Shown: positions 1 to 7,079 of the stretch, one piece after another
Position numbering within the stretch: the stretch's first letter is position 1
Layout of the letters: every line of letters starts with the position of its first letter
Source: an uncultured Alphaproteobacteria bacterium
GTDB lineage: Bacteria; Pseudomonadota; Alphaproteobacteria; CAAHEQ01; UBA3637
Reading direction: 5' to 3'
DNA: 10,617 bases
NCBI GenBank assembly: GCA_947629595.1
Contig: CANREI010000039.1
Coordinates: 1-10,617 of the forward strand
Translations under genes and position numbers: made by a program
Notes under the pieces: generated by a model
Seen by the model: only the letters and a program-made list of their open reading frames with translations
Database searches by the model: none
Told to the model about the DNA's origin: nothing

Positions 1-279
1 AACTTGGCCAAAAAATTTCAACGGCGCGATGATTTTTGGGATTTGATTTTTAATACATACGGGTTACCCGATGAAAGTGATAAAAAATTATGGGGTGATG
101 AAAATACCCGCTATTTAAGAGCTTTTATGCAAGGCTCGGCTTATAACGCTTATGTGATCATGGAAGATAAAATTATTCAGGATAATGATTATGAGGCGGC
201 ACAAAGTGACTTTAAAACAATTAAAAAGCCGACTGCGTTCACTTTAACGGGTGAGGAGCCGGAAGATAATGAGGACTGA
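1..279 (+). CDS. Small unrecognised acidic protein upstream of the Clp-like ATPase (5' end possibly outside window)
   Basis: The frame is open from the left edge to a TGA at 277-279. The only start candidate near the edge is TTG at 4-6, so the protein is either 91 residues from a TTG or the C-terminal part of something longer. I do not recognise it. The visible part is rich in aromatic residues at its start (RRDDFWDLIFNTYGLP) and ends in an acidic tail (GEEPEDNED). No membrane segment, signal peptide or metal-binding cluster is visible. Its stop lies 17 bases before the ATG of the Hsp100-type ATPase, so the two are probably co-transcribed. A helper or adaptor role for that ATPase is possible from position alone. 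It is not ClpS: I see none of the ClpS core in it. Confidence 0.6.
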   Translation, partial: NLAKKFQRRDDFWDLIFNTYGLPDESDKKLWGDENTRYLRAFMQGSAYNAYVIMEDKIIQDNDYEAAQSDFKTIKKPTAFTLTGEEPEDNED

Positions 280-296
280 TAAAAGAGGGTGTAACA

Positions 297-2180
297 ATGA
301 TTGACGGTATTAACACAAGCAAATATTTAATTAACTATACACAAATGGCTCGGGAAGGGCGGTTGGTTAATTTGGTCGGACGGCATGAAGAATTGGACAG
401 GTTGATTCATATTTTAATGCGCAGTACGAAAAGCAATCCGATTGTCGTCGGTGCAAACGGTGTCGGTAAAACGGCTTTGATTGAAGGGCTTATTCAATTT
501 ATGTCGACCGAAGATGCGCCGGCCTATTTACAGGAAAAAGAAGTTTTCGGTATTAACGTGCCGCAGGTGATGCTCGATACCAAAAATGATTTGGAATACA
601 GCGAGTTAATCAAACAGTTAATTCAAGTTATCGTTGACAGCCAAAAACAAAAAATTCTTTATTTAAAAGATATCAGCTTATTGGTGAATGTTGATACAAA
701 TCCGGAAAATAAAGATGTTGCCAAATTTTTGAAATTATGCTTATCGGCCGATGAAATCGGTTGTATCATTGAAGCCAATCGTATTGCCTATGTCTCCTAT
801 GTGGAAAAAGACAATACCGTTATGTCGCGGATTCAATCTTTGATTTTGGAAGAACCGACTCTGGATGAAAGTATTGCCATTGTGCGCGGGCAACGGCGAA
901 AATTCGAGCGACATTACGAAGTTTCCATTCCCGACGAAACCGTGCGTGCCGCTTGTCAATTAACGCATCGGTATATTAAACAGCGCTCTTTCCCGTCCAA
1001 AGCGTTGGATTTGTTGGATGATGCCGCCAGTCAGTTGGTGATGGATCACGAAAAAGGCGCACCGCAGGCGCAAGAACTGGTTGTCACGCCGGCCTATTGC
1101 TTTAAAACCATTGCCGATTGGACGGGAATTCCCGTTGAAAAGGTCGATGCGGAAGATAAAAAACGATTGGCTAATGCCGAAACTTATTTAAAGCAACGCG
1201 TGATCGGGCAAGATGCGGCCGTCGGCGTTGTGGCAAATGCTTTAAGGCGGGCGCGATCCGGTTTGCAAGATCCCAATCGTCCGATCGGTTCGTTTTTATT
1301 CATCGGTACGACCGGTGTCGGTAAAACAGAGTTGGCCAAATCGCTGGCAGATTTTATGTTTAATGATGAAACGGCCTTAATGCGGTTGGATATGTCGGAA
1401 TATATGGAACGTTCTTCCGTTGCCCGTATGATCGGACCGGCGCCCGGTATGCCCGGGTTTGAAGCCGGCGGCTTGTTAACGGAATCCGTTCGGTTAAAGC
1501 CGTTCCAAGTGGTGTTATTCGATGAAATCGAAAAAGCGCATTTGGATATTTTAAACCTGATGTTGCAGTTGCTTGACGAAGGCCGTTTAACCGACAGTAA
1601 AGGGGTGACGGTTGATTTCAGAAATACCATCATTATTTTAACATCAAACGTCGGAGCGAATTTACCGAGCTATCAACGTGTTGAGAAGTTAAGCGAATAT
1701 TTCAGACCCGAATTTTTAAACCGGTTAGATGATATTGTTTCCTTCCACCAGTTAAATGAAGAAGATTTACGCAAAATTGTGGATATTCACTTGAATAAAT
1801 TGCTCAAACGGGCGCAAATTGCCGGCTATACCATTATTGTGGCCGATACGGCAAAAGATTGGTTTGTCGATGAAGTGTTTACATCTAAATTCGGTGTGCG
1901 TGCGTTAAAGCGGTTAATTCAAAATCAGGTGGAAAATCCGCTGTCTTTCCTGATTATGCAAGATAAAATTCGGCAAGGACAGGAAGTTTTCTTAAATGTG
2001 GATAAAACGGGACGTAAATTGCAAATTTACACCAAAAGCGCCATTCCGGGAGCCGACGAGGTAATAAATGAACCGAAACAGGAAAGCAAACCGGCAGAAA
2101 AACCGCTGAAATCTGCCAAATCCGCTGATAAAAGCGAAACCGGCAAACGGGAAAAGTCATCGGTTAAATCTGCCAAATGA
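297..2180 (+). CDS. Compact ClpA/ClpB-like Hsp100 AAA+ ATPase lacking N-domain and middle domain
   Basis: This 627-residue protein has two AAA+ rings and is presumably a cytoplasmic protein unfoldase or remodeler. Ring 1 starts almost at residue 1. Its Walker A GANGVGKT (52-59) is intact, but the Walker B position reads YLKDI (122-126) where relatives have an Asp-Glu pair. The usual KYRG pore loop is absent and only one arginine remains at the double Arg-finger site (R178). Ring 2 looks functional: Walker A GTTGVGKT (337-344), Walker B LFDE (407-410), sensor TSN (449-451), Arg finger R476 and sensor-2 R535. Its pore loop reads GMPGF (384-388) instead of GYVG. There is no N-terminal Clp_N domain, no ClpB coiled-coil between the rings, and no IGL/IGF ClpP-docking loop between TSN and the RPEFLNR block. 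The last ~40 residues are a Lys/Ser/Glu-rich tail. ClpA and ClpB of E. coli are about 130 and 230 residues longer. AGAGGG at 284-289 supports the ATG. I avoid the symbol clpA or clpB because the hallmark features of both are missing. Confidence 0.9.
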   Translation: MIDGINTSKYLINYTQMAREGRLVNLVGRHEELDRLIHILMRSTKSNPIVVGANGVGKTALIEGLIQFMSTEDAPAYLQEKEVFGINVPQVMLDTKNDLEYSELIKQLIQVIVDSQKQKILYLKDISLLVNVDTNPENKDVAKFLKLCLSADEIGCIIEANRIAYVSYVEKDNTVMSRIQSLILEEPTLDESIAIVRGQRRKFERHYEVSIPDETVRAACQLTHRYIKQRSFPSKALDLLDDAASQLVMDHEKGAPQAQELVVTPAYCFKTIADWTGIPVEKVDAEDKKRLANAETYLKQRVIGQDAAVGVVANALRRARSGLQDPNRPIGSFLFIGTTGVGKTELAKSLADFMFNDETALMRLDMSEYMERSSVARMIGPAPGMPGFEAGGLLTESVRLKPFQVVLFDEIEKAHLDILNLMLQLLDEGRLTDSKGVTVDFRNTIIILTSNVGANLPSYQRVEKLSEYFRPEFLNRLDDIVSFHQLNEEDLRKIVDIHLNKLLKRAQIAGYTIIVADTAKDWFVDEVFTSKFGVRALKRLIQNQVENPLSFLIMQDKIRQGQEVFLNVDKTGRKLQIYTKSAIPGADEVINEPKQESKPAEKPLKSAKSADKSETGKREKSSVKSAK

Positions 2181-3283
2181 GTCGGCTGAAAAAAACATTA
2201 TCAACTGATATGTCGGTTTTGGTTCGTACTGAAAAAAGAGCGTCTCGAAAGAATATATCATTGCCGAATGAAACATCGGAAAAGCCGGCCGCGCTTCTTT
2301 TACATTGGTTTTATCAAAACGGACGGCAAATGCCGTGGCGCGTGATCGGCGGTGCGCATTCAAATCCTTATGCTGTTTGGATTTCCGAGATTATGCTGCA
2401 ACAAACAACGGTTAAAACCGTTGAAAGCTATTTTTTGCGGTGGATGAAACGTTTTCCGGATATTCAATCGTTGGCGGCGGCCGATTTACAAGAAGTGTTG
2501 CTTTATTGGCAGGGATTGGGTTATTATACGCGGGCGCGCAAAATACACGAATGTGCGCAGGTACTTATGCGAGATTATAACGGAAAATTACCGCCGGACA
2601 GAAATTTATTGTTAAAATTGCCGGGTATCGGCCCGTACAGTGCGTCCAGTATATGTGCATTTGCCTTTAATCAGCCCGAAACGGTTGTTGACGGAAACGT
2701 AATTCGGGTCATTGCGCGCTTATACGGCTTAACTCATGCCGTTACCAAGGAAGAAATTTATGAATATGCGCAAAAATTAACGCCGCCGGAGCAGGGAGCC
2801 GATTATGCTTCCGCCATTATGGATTTGGGTGCGCTTGTGTGTACGCCGCAACATCCGAATTGTGCCGTTTGTCCGTGGCAAAAAATTTGTGTGGCATCTT
2901 TTAAAAATCTGACGGAGAAAATTCCGCTTCTTCATAAGCCCGAAAAGAAAATAAAAAACGGATATGTCTATATCATTCAAAACGAAGAAGGGAATTATTA
3001 TATTGAAAAACGAACGAAAAAGGGGCTTTTAAACGGTTTATATGAATTTCCGTGGCAAGATAATGACACGCATTATCCGTTGTTTCCGGCCGATGATTGG
3101 CGTATATTACCGCAAGTTGTATCGCATACATTTACGCATTTTCATTTAACGCTTAAAGTTGTTCGGTTAACACTCAAAACACCGGATTGTCCTTTAAAAA
3201 CGGGAAATTTCGTTGCGTTGAAAGCGTTTAAAAAATATCCGTTTTCAACCTTGATGAAAAAAGTGGCAAAGTTATTGAAATAA
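2177..3283 (+). CDS. mutY: A/G-specific adenine glycosylase MutY
   Basis: This base-excision repair enzyme removes adenine mispaired with 8-oxoguanine or guanine. Visible features, in order: MPWR (52-55); SEIMLQQT with the catalytic Glu at 71; GLGYYTRAR (113-121); the helix-hairpin-helix LPGIG (148-152); and VVDGNVIRV with the catalytic Asp at 172. A [4Fe-4S] ligand set follows with C-x6-C-x2-C-x5-C spacing (Cys 222, 229, 232, 238). The C-terminal third is the NUDIX-like 8-oxoG recognition domain, including GLYEFPW and SHTFTHFHL. Length (368) is normal for the family. The ATG lies in an ATGA overlap with the stop of the clp-like gene, suggesting translational coupling. About 30 residues precede the conserved core, so the ATG at 2210 is a possible alternative start. 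All catalytic and cluster residues are present, so the enzyme should be active. Confidence 0.96.
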   Translation: MSRLKKTLSTDMSVLVRTEKRASRKNISLPNETSEKPAALLLHWFYQNGRQMPWRVIGGAHSNPYAVWISEIMLQQTTVKTVESYFLRWMKRFPDIQSLAAADLQEVLLYWQGLGYYTRARKIHECAQVLMRDYNGKLPPDRNLLLKLPGIGPYSASSICAFAFNQPETVVDGNVIRVIARLYGLTHAVTKEEIYEYAQKLTPPEQGADYASAIMDLGALVCTPQHPNCAVCPWQKICVASFKNLTEKIPLLHKPEKKIKNGYVYIIQNEEGNYYIEKRTKKGLLNGLYEFPWQDNDTHYPLFPADDWRILPQVVSHTFTHFHLTLKVVRLTLKTPDCPLKTGNFVALKAFKKYPFSTLMKKVAKLLK

Positions 3284-3298
3284 CATTTTATTAAAATG
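3284..3298. terminator. Small AT-rich inverted repeat between convergent mutY and dgkA (possible weak bidirectional terminator)
   Basis: CATTTT (3284-3289) and AAAATG (3293-3298) are perfect inverted arms around ATT. They fill nearly all of the 16-base gap between the mutY stop and the dgkA stop. The stem is weak and has no clear T-tract beyond the arms, so it could be chance in AT-rich DNA. Confidence 0.3.
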
Positions 3299-3299
3299 C

Positions 3300-3662
3300 T
3301 TATACGAAAATATGTAACAAAATCAAAGCCCACGATAAAATCAATTGAATGAAAGCCGTTAAAACCAAAGCGCTGCCGATATCTTTTGCCCGCTTTGACA
3401 ACGGATGCCACTCTTTTGAAATTCTGTCAACGGTTGTTTCAAGAGCGGTATTTGCCAATTCGCATGCCCAGACAAAGAAAACGGGATAAATCAATAAAAC
3501 TTTTTCAATCAGAGAAACAGGCATTAAAAGCGCGATAAGCAATAACGGAACGCAAAAACAAATTTCCGTTCGAAACGCGCATTGCGTTTGATAAACGGCA
3601 TTAAAACCAGATAAAGCATTTTTGAAATTACCGTAGAGATGTTTTAAAGACATTTTTTGCAT
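3300..3662 (-). CDS. dgkA: Diacylglycerol kinase (prokaryotic, integral membrane)
   Basis: This is a small inner-membrane enzyme that phosphorylates diacylglycerol to phosphatidic acid. In Gram-negative bacteria it recycles the diacylglycerol left over when phospholipid head groups are donated to periplasmic glucans or lipopolysaccharide. The 120 residues match the family length (E. coli ~121). An amphipathic start is followed by three hydrophobic helices (about 35-50, 54-75, 96-118). Signature residues are all present: AFRTE with E33, CELANTALETTVDRI with E68, N71 and E75, and LSKRAKDIGSA with K93 and D94. The start at 3662 is favoured over an ATG three codons inside because AGGTG sits about 8 bases before it. 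The gene converges on mutY and diverges from the retropepsin operon, with which it shares the upstream promoter region. Confidence 0.95.
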   Translation of the reverse strand: MQKMSLKHLYGNFKNALSGFNAVYQTQCAFRTEICFCVPLLLIALLMPVSLIEKVLLIYPVFFVWACELANTALETTVDRISKEWHPLSKRAKDIGSALVLTAFIQLILSWALILLHIFV

Positions 3663-3680
3663 GTAGTTTCACCTTTTTTT

Positions 3681-3712
3681 ATTATATAGGGTTTGAATGA
3701 AATAAATTTCAA
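3681..3712 (-). promoter_or_regulatory. Putative sigma70-type promoter for dgkA
   Basis: Read on the minus strand, TTGAAA (3712-3707) is followed 18 bases later by TATATA (3688-3683); an overlapping TATAAT (3686-3681) has a longer 20-base spacer. It lies just upstream of the dgkA ribosome binding site and would give a very short leader. The region is AT-rich, so chance matches are possible. Confidence 0.45.
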
Positions 3713-3743
3713 ATCTTTTTTGTTCGTGTTAACGCTTTTTTTC

Positions 3744-3771
3744 TTGCTATTTGTAAAAATTAGATTAGAAT
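3744..3771 (+). promoter_or_regulatory. Putative sigma70-type promoter for the retropepsin/transglutaminase/ATP-grasp operon
   Basis: TTGCTA (3744-3749) and TAGAAT (3766-3771) are separated by 16 bases and lie 27 bases before the first ATG of the operon. It diverges from the dgkA promoter. No operator-like palindrome is obvious between the two. Confidence 0.45.
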
Positions 3772-3798
3772 AAAAAAAATAATCCGTAAAGGGGAAAT

Positions 3799-4380
3799 AT
3801 GCGTTTAAAAAATTTGGTTGCCGTTGTTTTTTGTGTGTTTTTAATCGGTTGTGCGCAGCAATCGGTTGTTGTCGAGCCGGATTCGGTTCCAAAAGTCGAA
3901 AAAACGGAACCGCTTGTTTGTCCGCCCGTAAAGAAAGAACAAACGCTGGCTCAAAAAGTCAAAGAAAGTTACTCATTGGGCATTATCGGGGAAGTGGAGC
4001 CTGTTCGCTTTCCGCCGATGAAAGGCGCTTTATTGGCGCGAATTGATACGGGAGCTGCCGGTTCCTCCGTTTATGCGCAAAATATTCAGGCATTTGAGCG
4101 AGAAGGGAAAAAATGGGTTTCGTTTGATATTGTTAATTCCAAAACGGGCGAAAAACATCATTTCGAAAAACGACTCTATAAGCAAATTACCATTAAACGG
4201 CAATTGGAAAACGAAGGCAGATATGTTGTGATGATGATGCTTCGTATCGGCAAAGAAAAACTCAATATACCGTTTTCTTTATCCGACCGAGGGCGTTTCG
4301 ATTATCCGGTTTTAATCGGACGAAACGTTATTAAAGGGCGGGCGATTGTTGATCCGAGTTTATCGAGAACACTTTATTAA
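3799..4380 (+). CDS. Retropepsin-like aspartic protease lipoprotein (RimB / COG4067 'ATP-dependent zinc protease' family)
   Basis: This 193-residue protein starts with a lipoprotein signal: a basic start, a hydrophobic stretch and a lipobox FLIGC with the lipidated Cys at 18. It should therefore be anchored in the envelope facing the periplasm. A proline/lysine/glutamate-rich linker (about 20-50) leads to a single-domain retropepsin-like fold. The active-site motif DTGA (83-86, in ARIDTGAAGSS) is intact, and the C-terminal flap/core signature VLIGRNVIKG (171-180) with D185 is typical of this family. Databases often label the family an 'ATP-dependent zinc protease', but the motif is that of an aspartyl protease active as a dimer. 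It is first in a three-gene operon: the next start is 17 bases downstream with a strong AAGGAG. AGGGG before 3799 supports this ATG. The substrate is unknown; by context it may trim or remove whatever the ATP-grasp ligase adds. Confidence 0.88.
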   Translation: MRLKNLVAVVFCVFLIGCAQQSVVVEPDSVPKVEKTEPLVCPPVKKEQTLAQKVKESYSLGIIGEVEPVRFPPMKGALLARIDTGAAGSSVYAQNIQAFEREGKKWVSFDIVNSKTGEKHHFEKRLYKQITIKRQLENEGRYVVMMMLRIGKEKLNIPFSLSDRGRFDYPVLIGRNVIKGRAIVDPSLSRTLY

Positions 4381-4397
4381 ATTTTAAGGAGACTTAA

Positions 4398-5945
4398 ATG
4401 AAACGCCGATTTTTGTCTGTTCGCTTTTTTTTAAGTTTAGGCCTTCTCTTTTCCGTTCTTTTTTCAGCGTGGAGCATTTATTACAAAACACAGGAGTGGG
4501 GATTTAATTTACATCCCAATCAAAAAATACCCGTTTGGACAATCGAATCGCATTTAACGTTTCAACCGACCGGTAAACCCGTGGAAGTTTCGTTTGCCCG
4601 ACCCGACGGAACGGGAAATTACAAAATTTTAGATGAAACGGTGATTGCCAAAGGCTATGAAATTAAAAAAGAAAAAAATAAGTTTGTGATAAAGGGCAAA
4701 GATAAAAAGAAGCAACAAAATATTTATTATCGTATTTTGGTTTACGATACCATGAAAAGCAAAGGCAAAACAAAAGCCGTTAATAAACCCGAAAAGCCGG
4801 CTCTTCCCTCTTTTTCCGATGATGATGTGATTTTGGCAAAAGAAGTTTTGTTGAAAGCCAAAGAAGAAAAAGGCGATATTGTTCAAAATTTAATTCGTTT
4901 GTTGAATGATTCGGAACCGAATGAAGCCGTATTGGCTTTCAGTCCCGAGCGAAAAAGTACATTGGAAACGGCTCAAATTATTGTTGATTTATTGGCGTTG
5001 GAGGGAATTCCCGCACGGCTTATTCGCGGTATTGTGTTAGCGGAGGGCAAGAAGGCCAGTAAAACCGATGTGTTGTTGGAAGCTTATCAGGCCGAAAGCA
5101 ATCGGTGGTTAACTTATCATGTTCGCACGGGCGAATACGGCATTCCCGAATCGTTTATTGTGTTGCGGCGCGGTGATGATTCGTTGGTTGATGTTGTGGG
5201 CGGGGTTGATTCGCAAACAAAATATTCTGTTTTAAAATCATTGAACTCTTCATTCGGTATGGCAAAATATCGCGCACAATCGGCAGAACAAAAGCAGTTG
5301 TTTGCTTATTCGATATACAGTTTGCCCATCGCCGAACAAAATGCATTAAAATGGTTAATGATTTTCCCGTTAGCCATTTTAATTGTTGTTTTGTTGCGAA
5401 ACGTTGTCGGATTGAAAACAATGGGTACTTTTACGCCCATGCTTATTTCAATGGCTCTGATTGAAACGGGTTTTTTGCCGGGTTTAACGGCTTTTGTGAT
5501 TGTAACGGGCATCGGATTGGCTGTTCGTGCCTTATTGTCGCGATTAAATTTGTTATTGGTGCCGAGAATTTCTGCCGTTGTGATTTTTGTGATTTTCATT
5601 ATTCAAATGTGCACGATTATCGGATATCGATTTGATTTTAAAGTGGCTTCCGCCGTTTTATTTTTCCCGATTATCATTCTGGCATGGATTATTGAACGCG
5701 CCTCGATTATTTGGGAGGAAGAGGGGTTAAAAAGTGCTTTAAATGAAGTTTTTTCAAGTGTTTCGGTTGCCGTTATCACTTATTTCGTGATTGTTAATCC
5801 CACCGTTCAACACATTATGTTTGCCTTTAATGAATTGAATTTGGTTATTTTATTTGTTGTTATGTTGTTGGGAACTTATACCGGTTATCGATTAACGGAA
5901 TTAAAGCGTTTTGCCCCGCTTGTCAGGCATAAGGATAAAAAATGA
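4398..5945 (+). CDS. Membrane protein: inactive transglutaminase domain fused to seven transmembrane helices
   Basis: The 515 residues begin with a signal-anchor helix (about 8-28). A large soluble, probably periplasmic region follows (about 30-310), then seven hydrophobic segments (roughly 317-337, 343-356, 359-378, 391-408, 416-434, 452-468, 480-497) and a short basic tail. The segment around ETAQIIVDLLALEGIPARL (190-208) aligns by eye with the core helix and GIPAR strand of transglutaminase-like proteases. The nucleophile Cys position, however, carries Ser/Thr (187-188), and the His and Asp positions further on (about 224-243) are not conserved, so the domain should be catalytically dead and act as a binding module. 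The signature LRNVVGLKTMGTFTPML (333-349) opens the 7-helix part. It sits between a retropepsin lipoprotein and a RimK-like ligase and overlaps the ligase start by ATGA, a tight translational arrangement. It may pass or present the ligase product across the membrane; that is inference. Confidence 0.9.
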   Translation: MKRRFLSVRFFLSLGLLFSVLFSAWSIYYKTQEWGFNLHPNQKIPVWTIESHLTFQPTGKPVEVSFARPDGTGNYKILDETVIAKGYEIKKEKNKFVIKGKDKKKQQNIYYRILVYDTMKSKGKTKAVNKPEKPALPSFSDDDVILAKEVLLKAKEEKGDIVQNLIRLLNDSEPNEAVLAFSPERKSTLETAQIIVDLLALEGIPARLIRGIVLAEGKKASKTDVLLEAYQAESNRWLTYHVRTGEYGIPESFIVLRRGDDSLVDVVGGVDSQTKYSVLKSLNSSFGMAKYRAQSAEQKQLFAYSIYSLPIAEQNALKWLMIFPLAILIVVLLRNVVGLKTMGTFTPMLISMALIETGFLPGLTAFVIVTGIGLAVRALLSRLNLLLVPRISAVVIFVIFIIQMCTIIGYRFDFKVASAVLFFPIIILAWIIERASIIWEEEGLKSALNEVFSSVSVAVITYFVIVNPTVQHIMFAFNELNLVILFVVMLLGTYTGYRLTELKRFAPLVRHKDKK

Positions 5946-6889
5946 GTTTTTTAGGATTTGTCAGCCCCGAAAAGTTAAGAGAAGCCGGCGTTTTGAGTAT
6001 GAATCGCCGCAATTACGAAGTGATTGCCCGACATAATCGCCGGCGCTTATATCCGTTGGTTGATGATAAGGTGAAAACCAAACAATTGGCAAACGATATC
6101 GGTTTAACAACGCCGCATTTAATTGCTTCCGTCAGTGCACAATATGAAGTGAAAAATTTTTTGAATCTTGTCAAAAATGATAAAAGTTTTGTGATTAAAC
6201 CGGCGCACGGCAGCGGCGGAAAAGGGGTGTTGGTTATTCAATCTTATACGCAAAATCATTTTCGATTGCCTTCCGGGCGGGTGTTGAGATATCGCGAAGT
6301 TTATCAGCATATTTCCAATATTTTAAGCGGATTATACAGTTTGGGCGGGCGATATGATACCGCTTTGTTTGAAGAAATGGTTCATTTCAGTGATGTTTTT
6401 AAAAATTACAGTTATCAGGGTATTCCCGATGTGCGCCTTATTATTTATGAAGGGTACCCCGTTTTGGCAATGATGCGTTTGGCCACAAAAGAATCGGCCG
6501 GTCGGGCGAATTTGCATCAGGGCGCCGTGGGTGTGGGCATTGATATTAAAACGGGCAGGGCCATCTCTGCCGTTCAACACAACAAGCCCGTTCGGTTTCA
6601 TCCGGATACGAAAGCTGATTTAATGCAACTGTCCGTTCCCTTTTGGAAAGAGCATTTGCTGATTGCCGCACAAGGATATGAAATGACGGGACTGGGATAT
6701 TTGGGAGCCGATATTGTGTTGGATAAGAATAAAGGGCCGATGGTGTTAGAATTAAATGCCCGTCCGGGACTGGCCATTCAAATAGCCAATCAGTGCGGAT
6801 TGAGAAGCGTGTTAAAGCGTGTGGAAAGAGATTTTCCGCGCGGATTATCCTTTAAAGAAAGAGTTGAATATGTTTTATCAACCTGTTGA
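5942..6889 (+). CDS. RimK-related ATP-grasp amide ligase (alpha-L-glutamate ligase-like)
   Basis: This cytosolic 315-residue enzyme belongs to the ATP-grasp superfamily, which joins a carboxylate to an amine through an acyl-phosphate with ATP. Visible motifs: RRRLYPLVDDKVKTKQLA at the start of the fold (33-50); the glycine-rich ATP loop IKPAHGSGGKG (85-95); DVRLII (163-168); RANLHQGAVGVGI (188-200); D257; and the Mg-binding strand LELNARPG (269-276). All the residues expected for nucleotide and metal binding are there, so it should be active. The RimK-related label comes from motif order and gene context. Whether it adds glutamate, and to what, cannot be read from the sequence. Translation is coupled to the membrane protein upstream by an ATGA overlap. 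It is the last gene of the operon, before an AT-rich gap. Confidence 0.9.
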   Translation: MSFLGFVSPEKLREAGVLSMNRRNYEVIARHNRRRLYPLVDDKVKTKQLANDIGLTTPHLIASVSAQYEVKNFLNLVKNDKSFVIKPAHGSGGKGVLVIQSYTQNHFRLPSGRVLRYREVYQHISNILSGLYSLGGRYDTALFEEMVHFSDVFKNYSYQGIPDVRLIIYEGYPVLAMMRLATKESAGRANLHQGAVGVGIDIKTGRAISAVQHNKPVRFHPDTKADLMQLSVPFWKEHLLIAAQGYEMTGLGYLGADIVLDKNKGPMVLELNARPGLAIQIANQCGLRSVLKRVERDFPRGLSFKERVEYVLSTC

Positions 6890-6911
6890 ATTTGTTTTAT
6901 AAAATAAGTAT

Positions 6912-6940
6912 ATCATAAAATATTTTTATATGATTTTTTT
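6912..6940 (+). terminator. Possible weak AT-rich terminator after the ATP-grasp gene
   Basis: ATCATA (6912-6917) pairs with TATGAT (6929-6934), with a mismatch and further A-T pairs inside, and T residues run from 6934 to 6940. It lies 23 bases after the stop. The stem has almost no G-C pairs, so strength is doubtful. The rest of 6890-7079 is AT-rich and holds no gene I can support. Confidence 0.4.
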
Positions 6941-7018
6941 AAAATGTCTTTACAGACGAAATAATGTATTTTTTCTATTCTTTTTTATTTTTATGTATAG
7001 AATAAATATAAATTTTTC

Positions 7019-7046
7019 TTGAAAAAATTTTATTTTCCTATATACT
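7019..7046 (+). promoter_or_regulatory. Putative sigma70-type promoter for the glycosyltransferase
   Basis: TTGAAA (7019-7024) and TATACT (7041-7046) are spaced by 16 bases, followed by a leader of about 30 bases with AAGGAA at 7069-7073 before the ATG. This suggests the gene is transcribed on its own. Confidence 0.5.
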
Positions 7047-7079
7047 CACCTTGTTAATGGTTTAACATAAGGAATTTAA

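Noticed and set aside
1184..1633. Long minus-strand open frame opposite the clp-like gene
   Set aside because: It lies entirely inside the well-conserved ring-2 coding region, has no ribosome binding site and encodes no recognisable protein; it is a shadow frame.
2100..2178. Repeat array in the clp-like tail (SAK/KSA units)
   Set aside because: The units are irregular and short; better described as a low-complexity Lys/Ser/Glu tail than a repeat.
297..2180. Assignment as ordinary clpA or clpB
   Set aside because: Clp_N domain, ClpP-docking loop and ClpB middle domain are all missing and ring 1 is degenerate, so either symbol would mislead.
6943..6958. Short inverted repeat GTCT-TTAC-AGAC in the gap before the glycosyltransferase
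   Set aside because: Only a four-base stem without a T-tract; too short to call an operator or terminator.
6890..7079. Possible small RNA or short gene in the AT-rich gap
   Set aside because: No coherent open frame with a ribosome binding site and no stable structure apart from the weak terminator; only the promoter is supportable.
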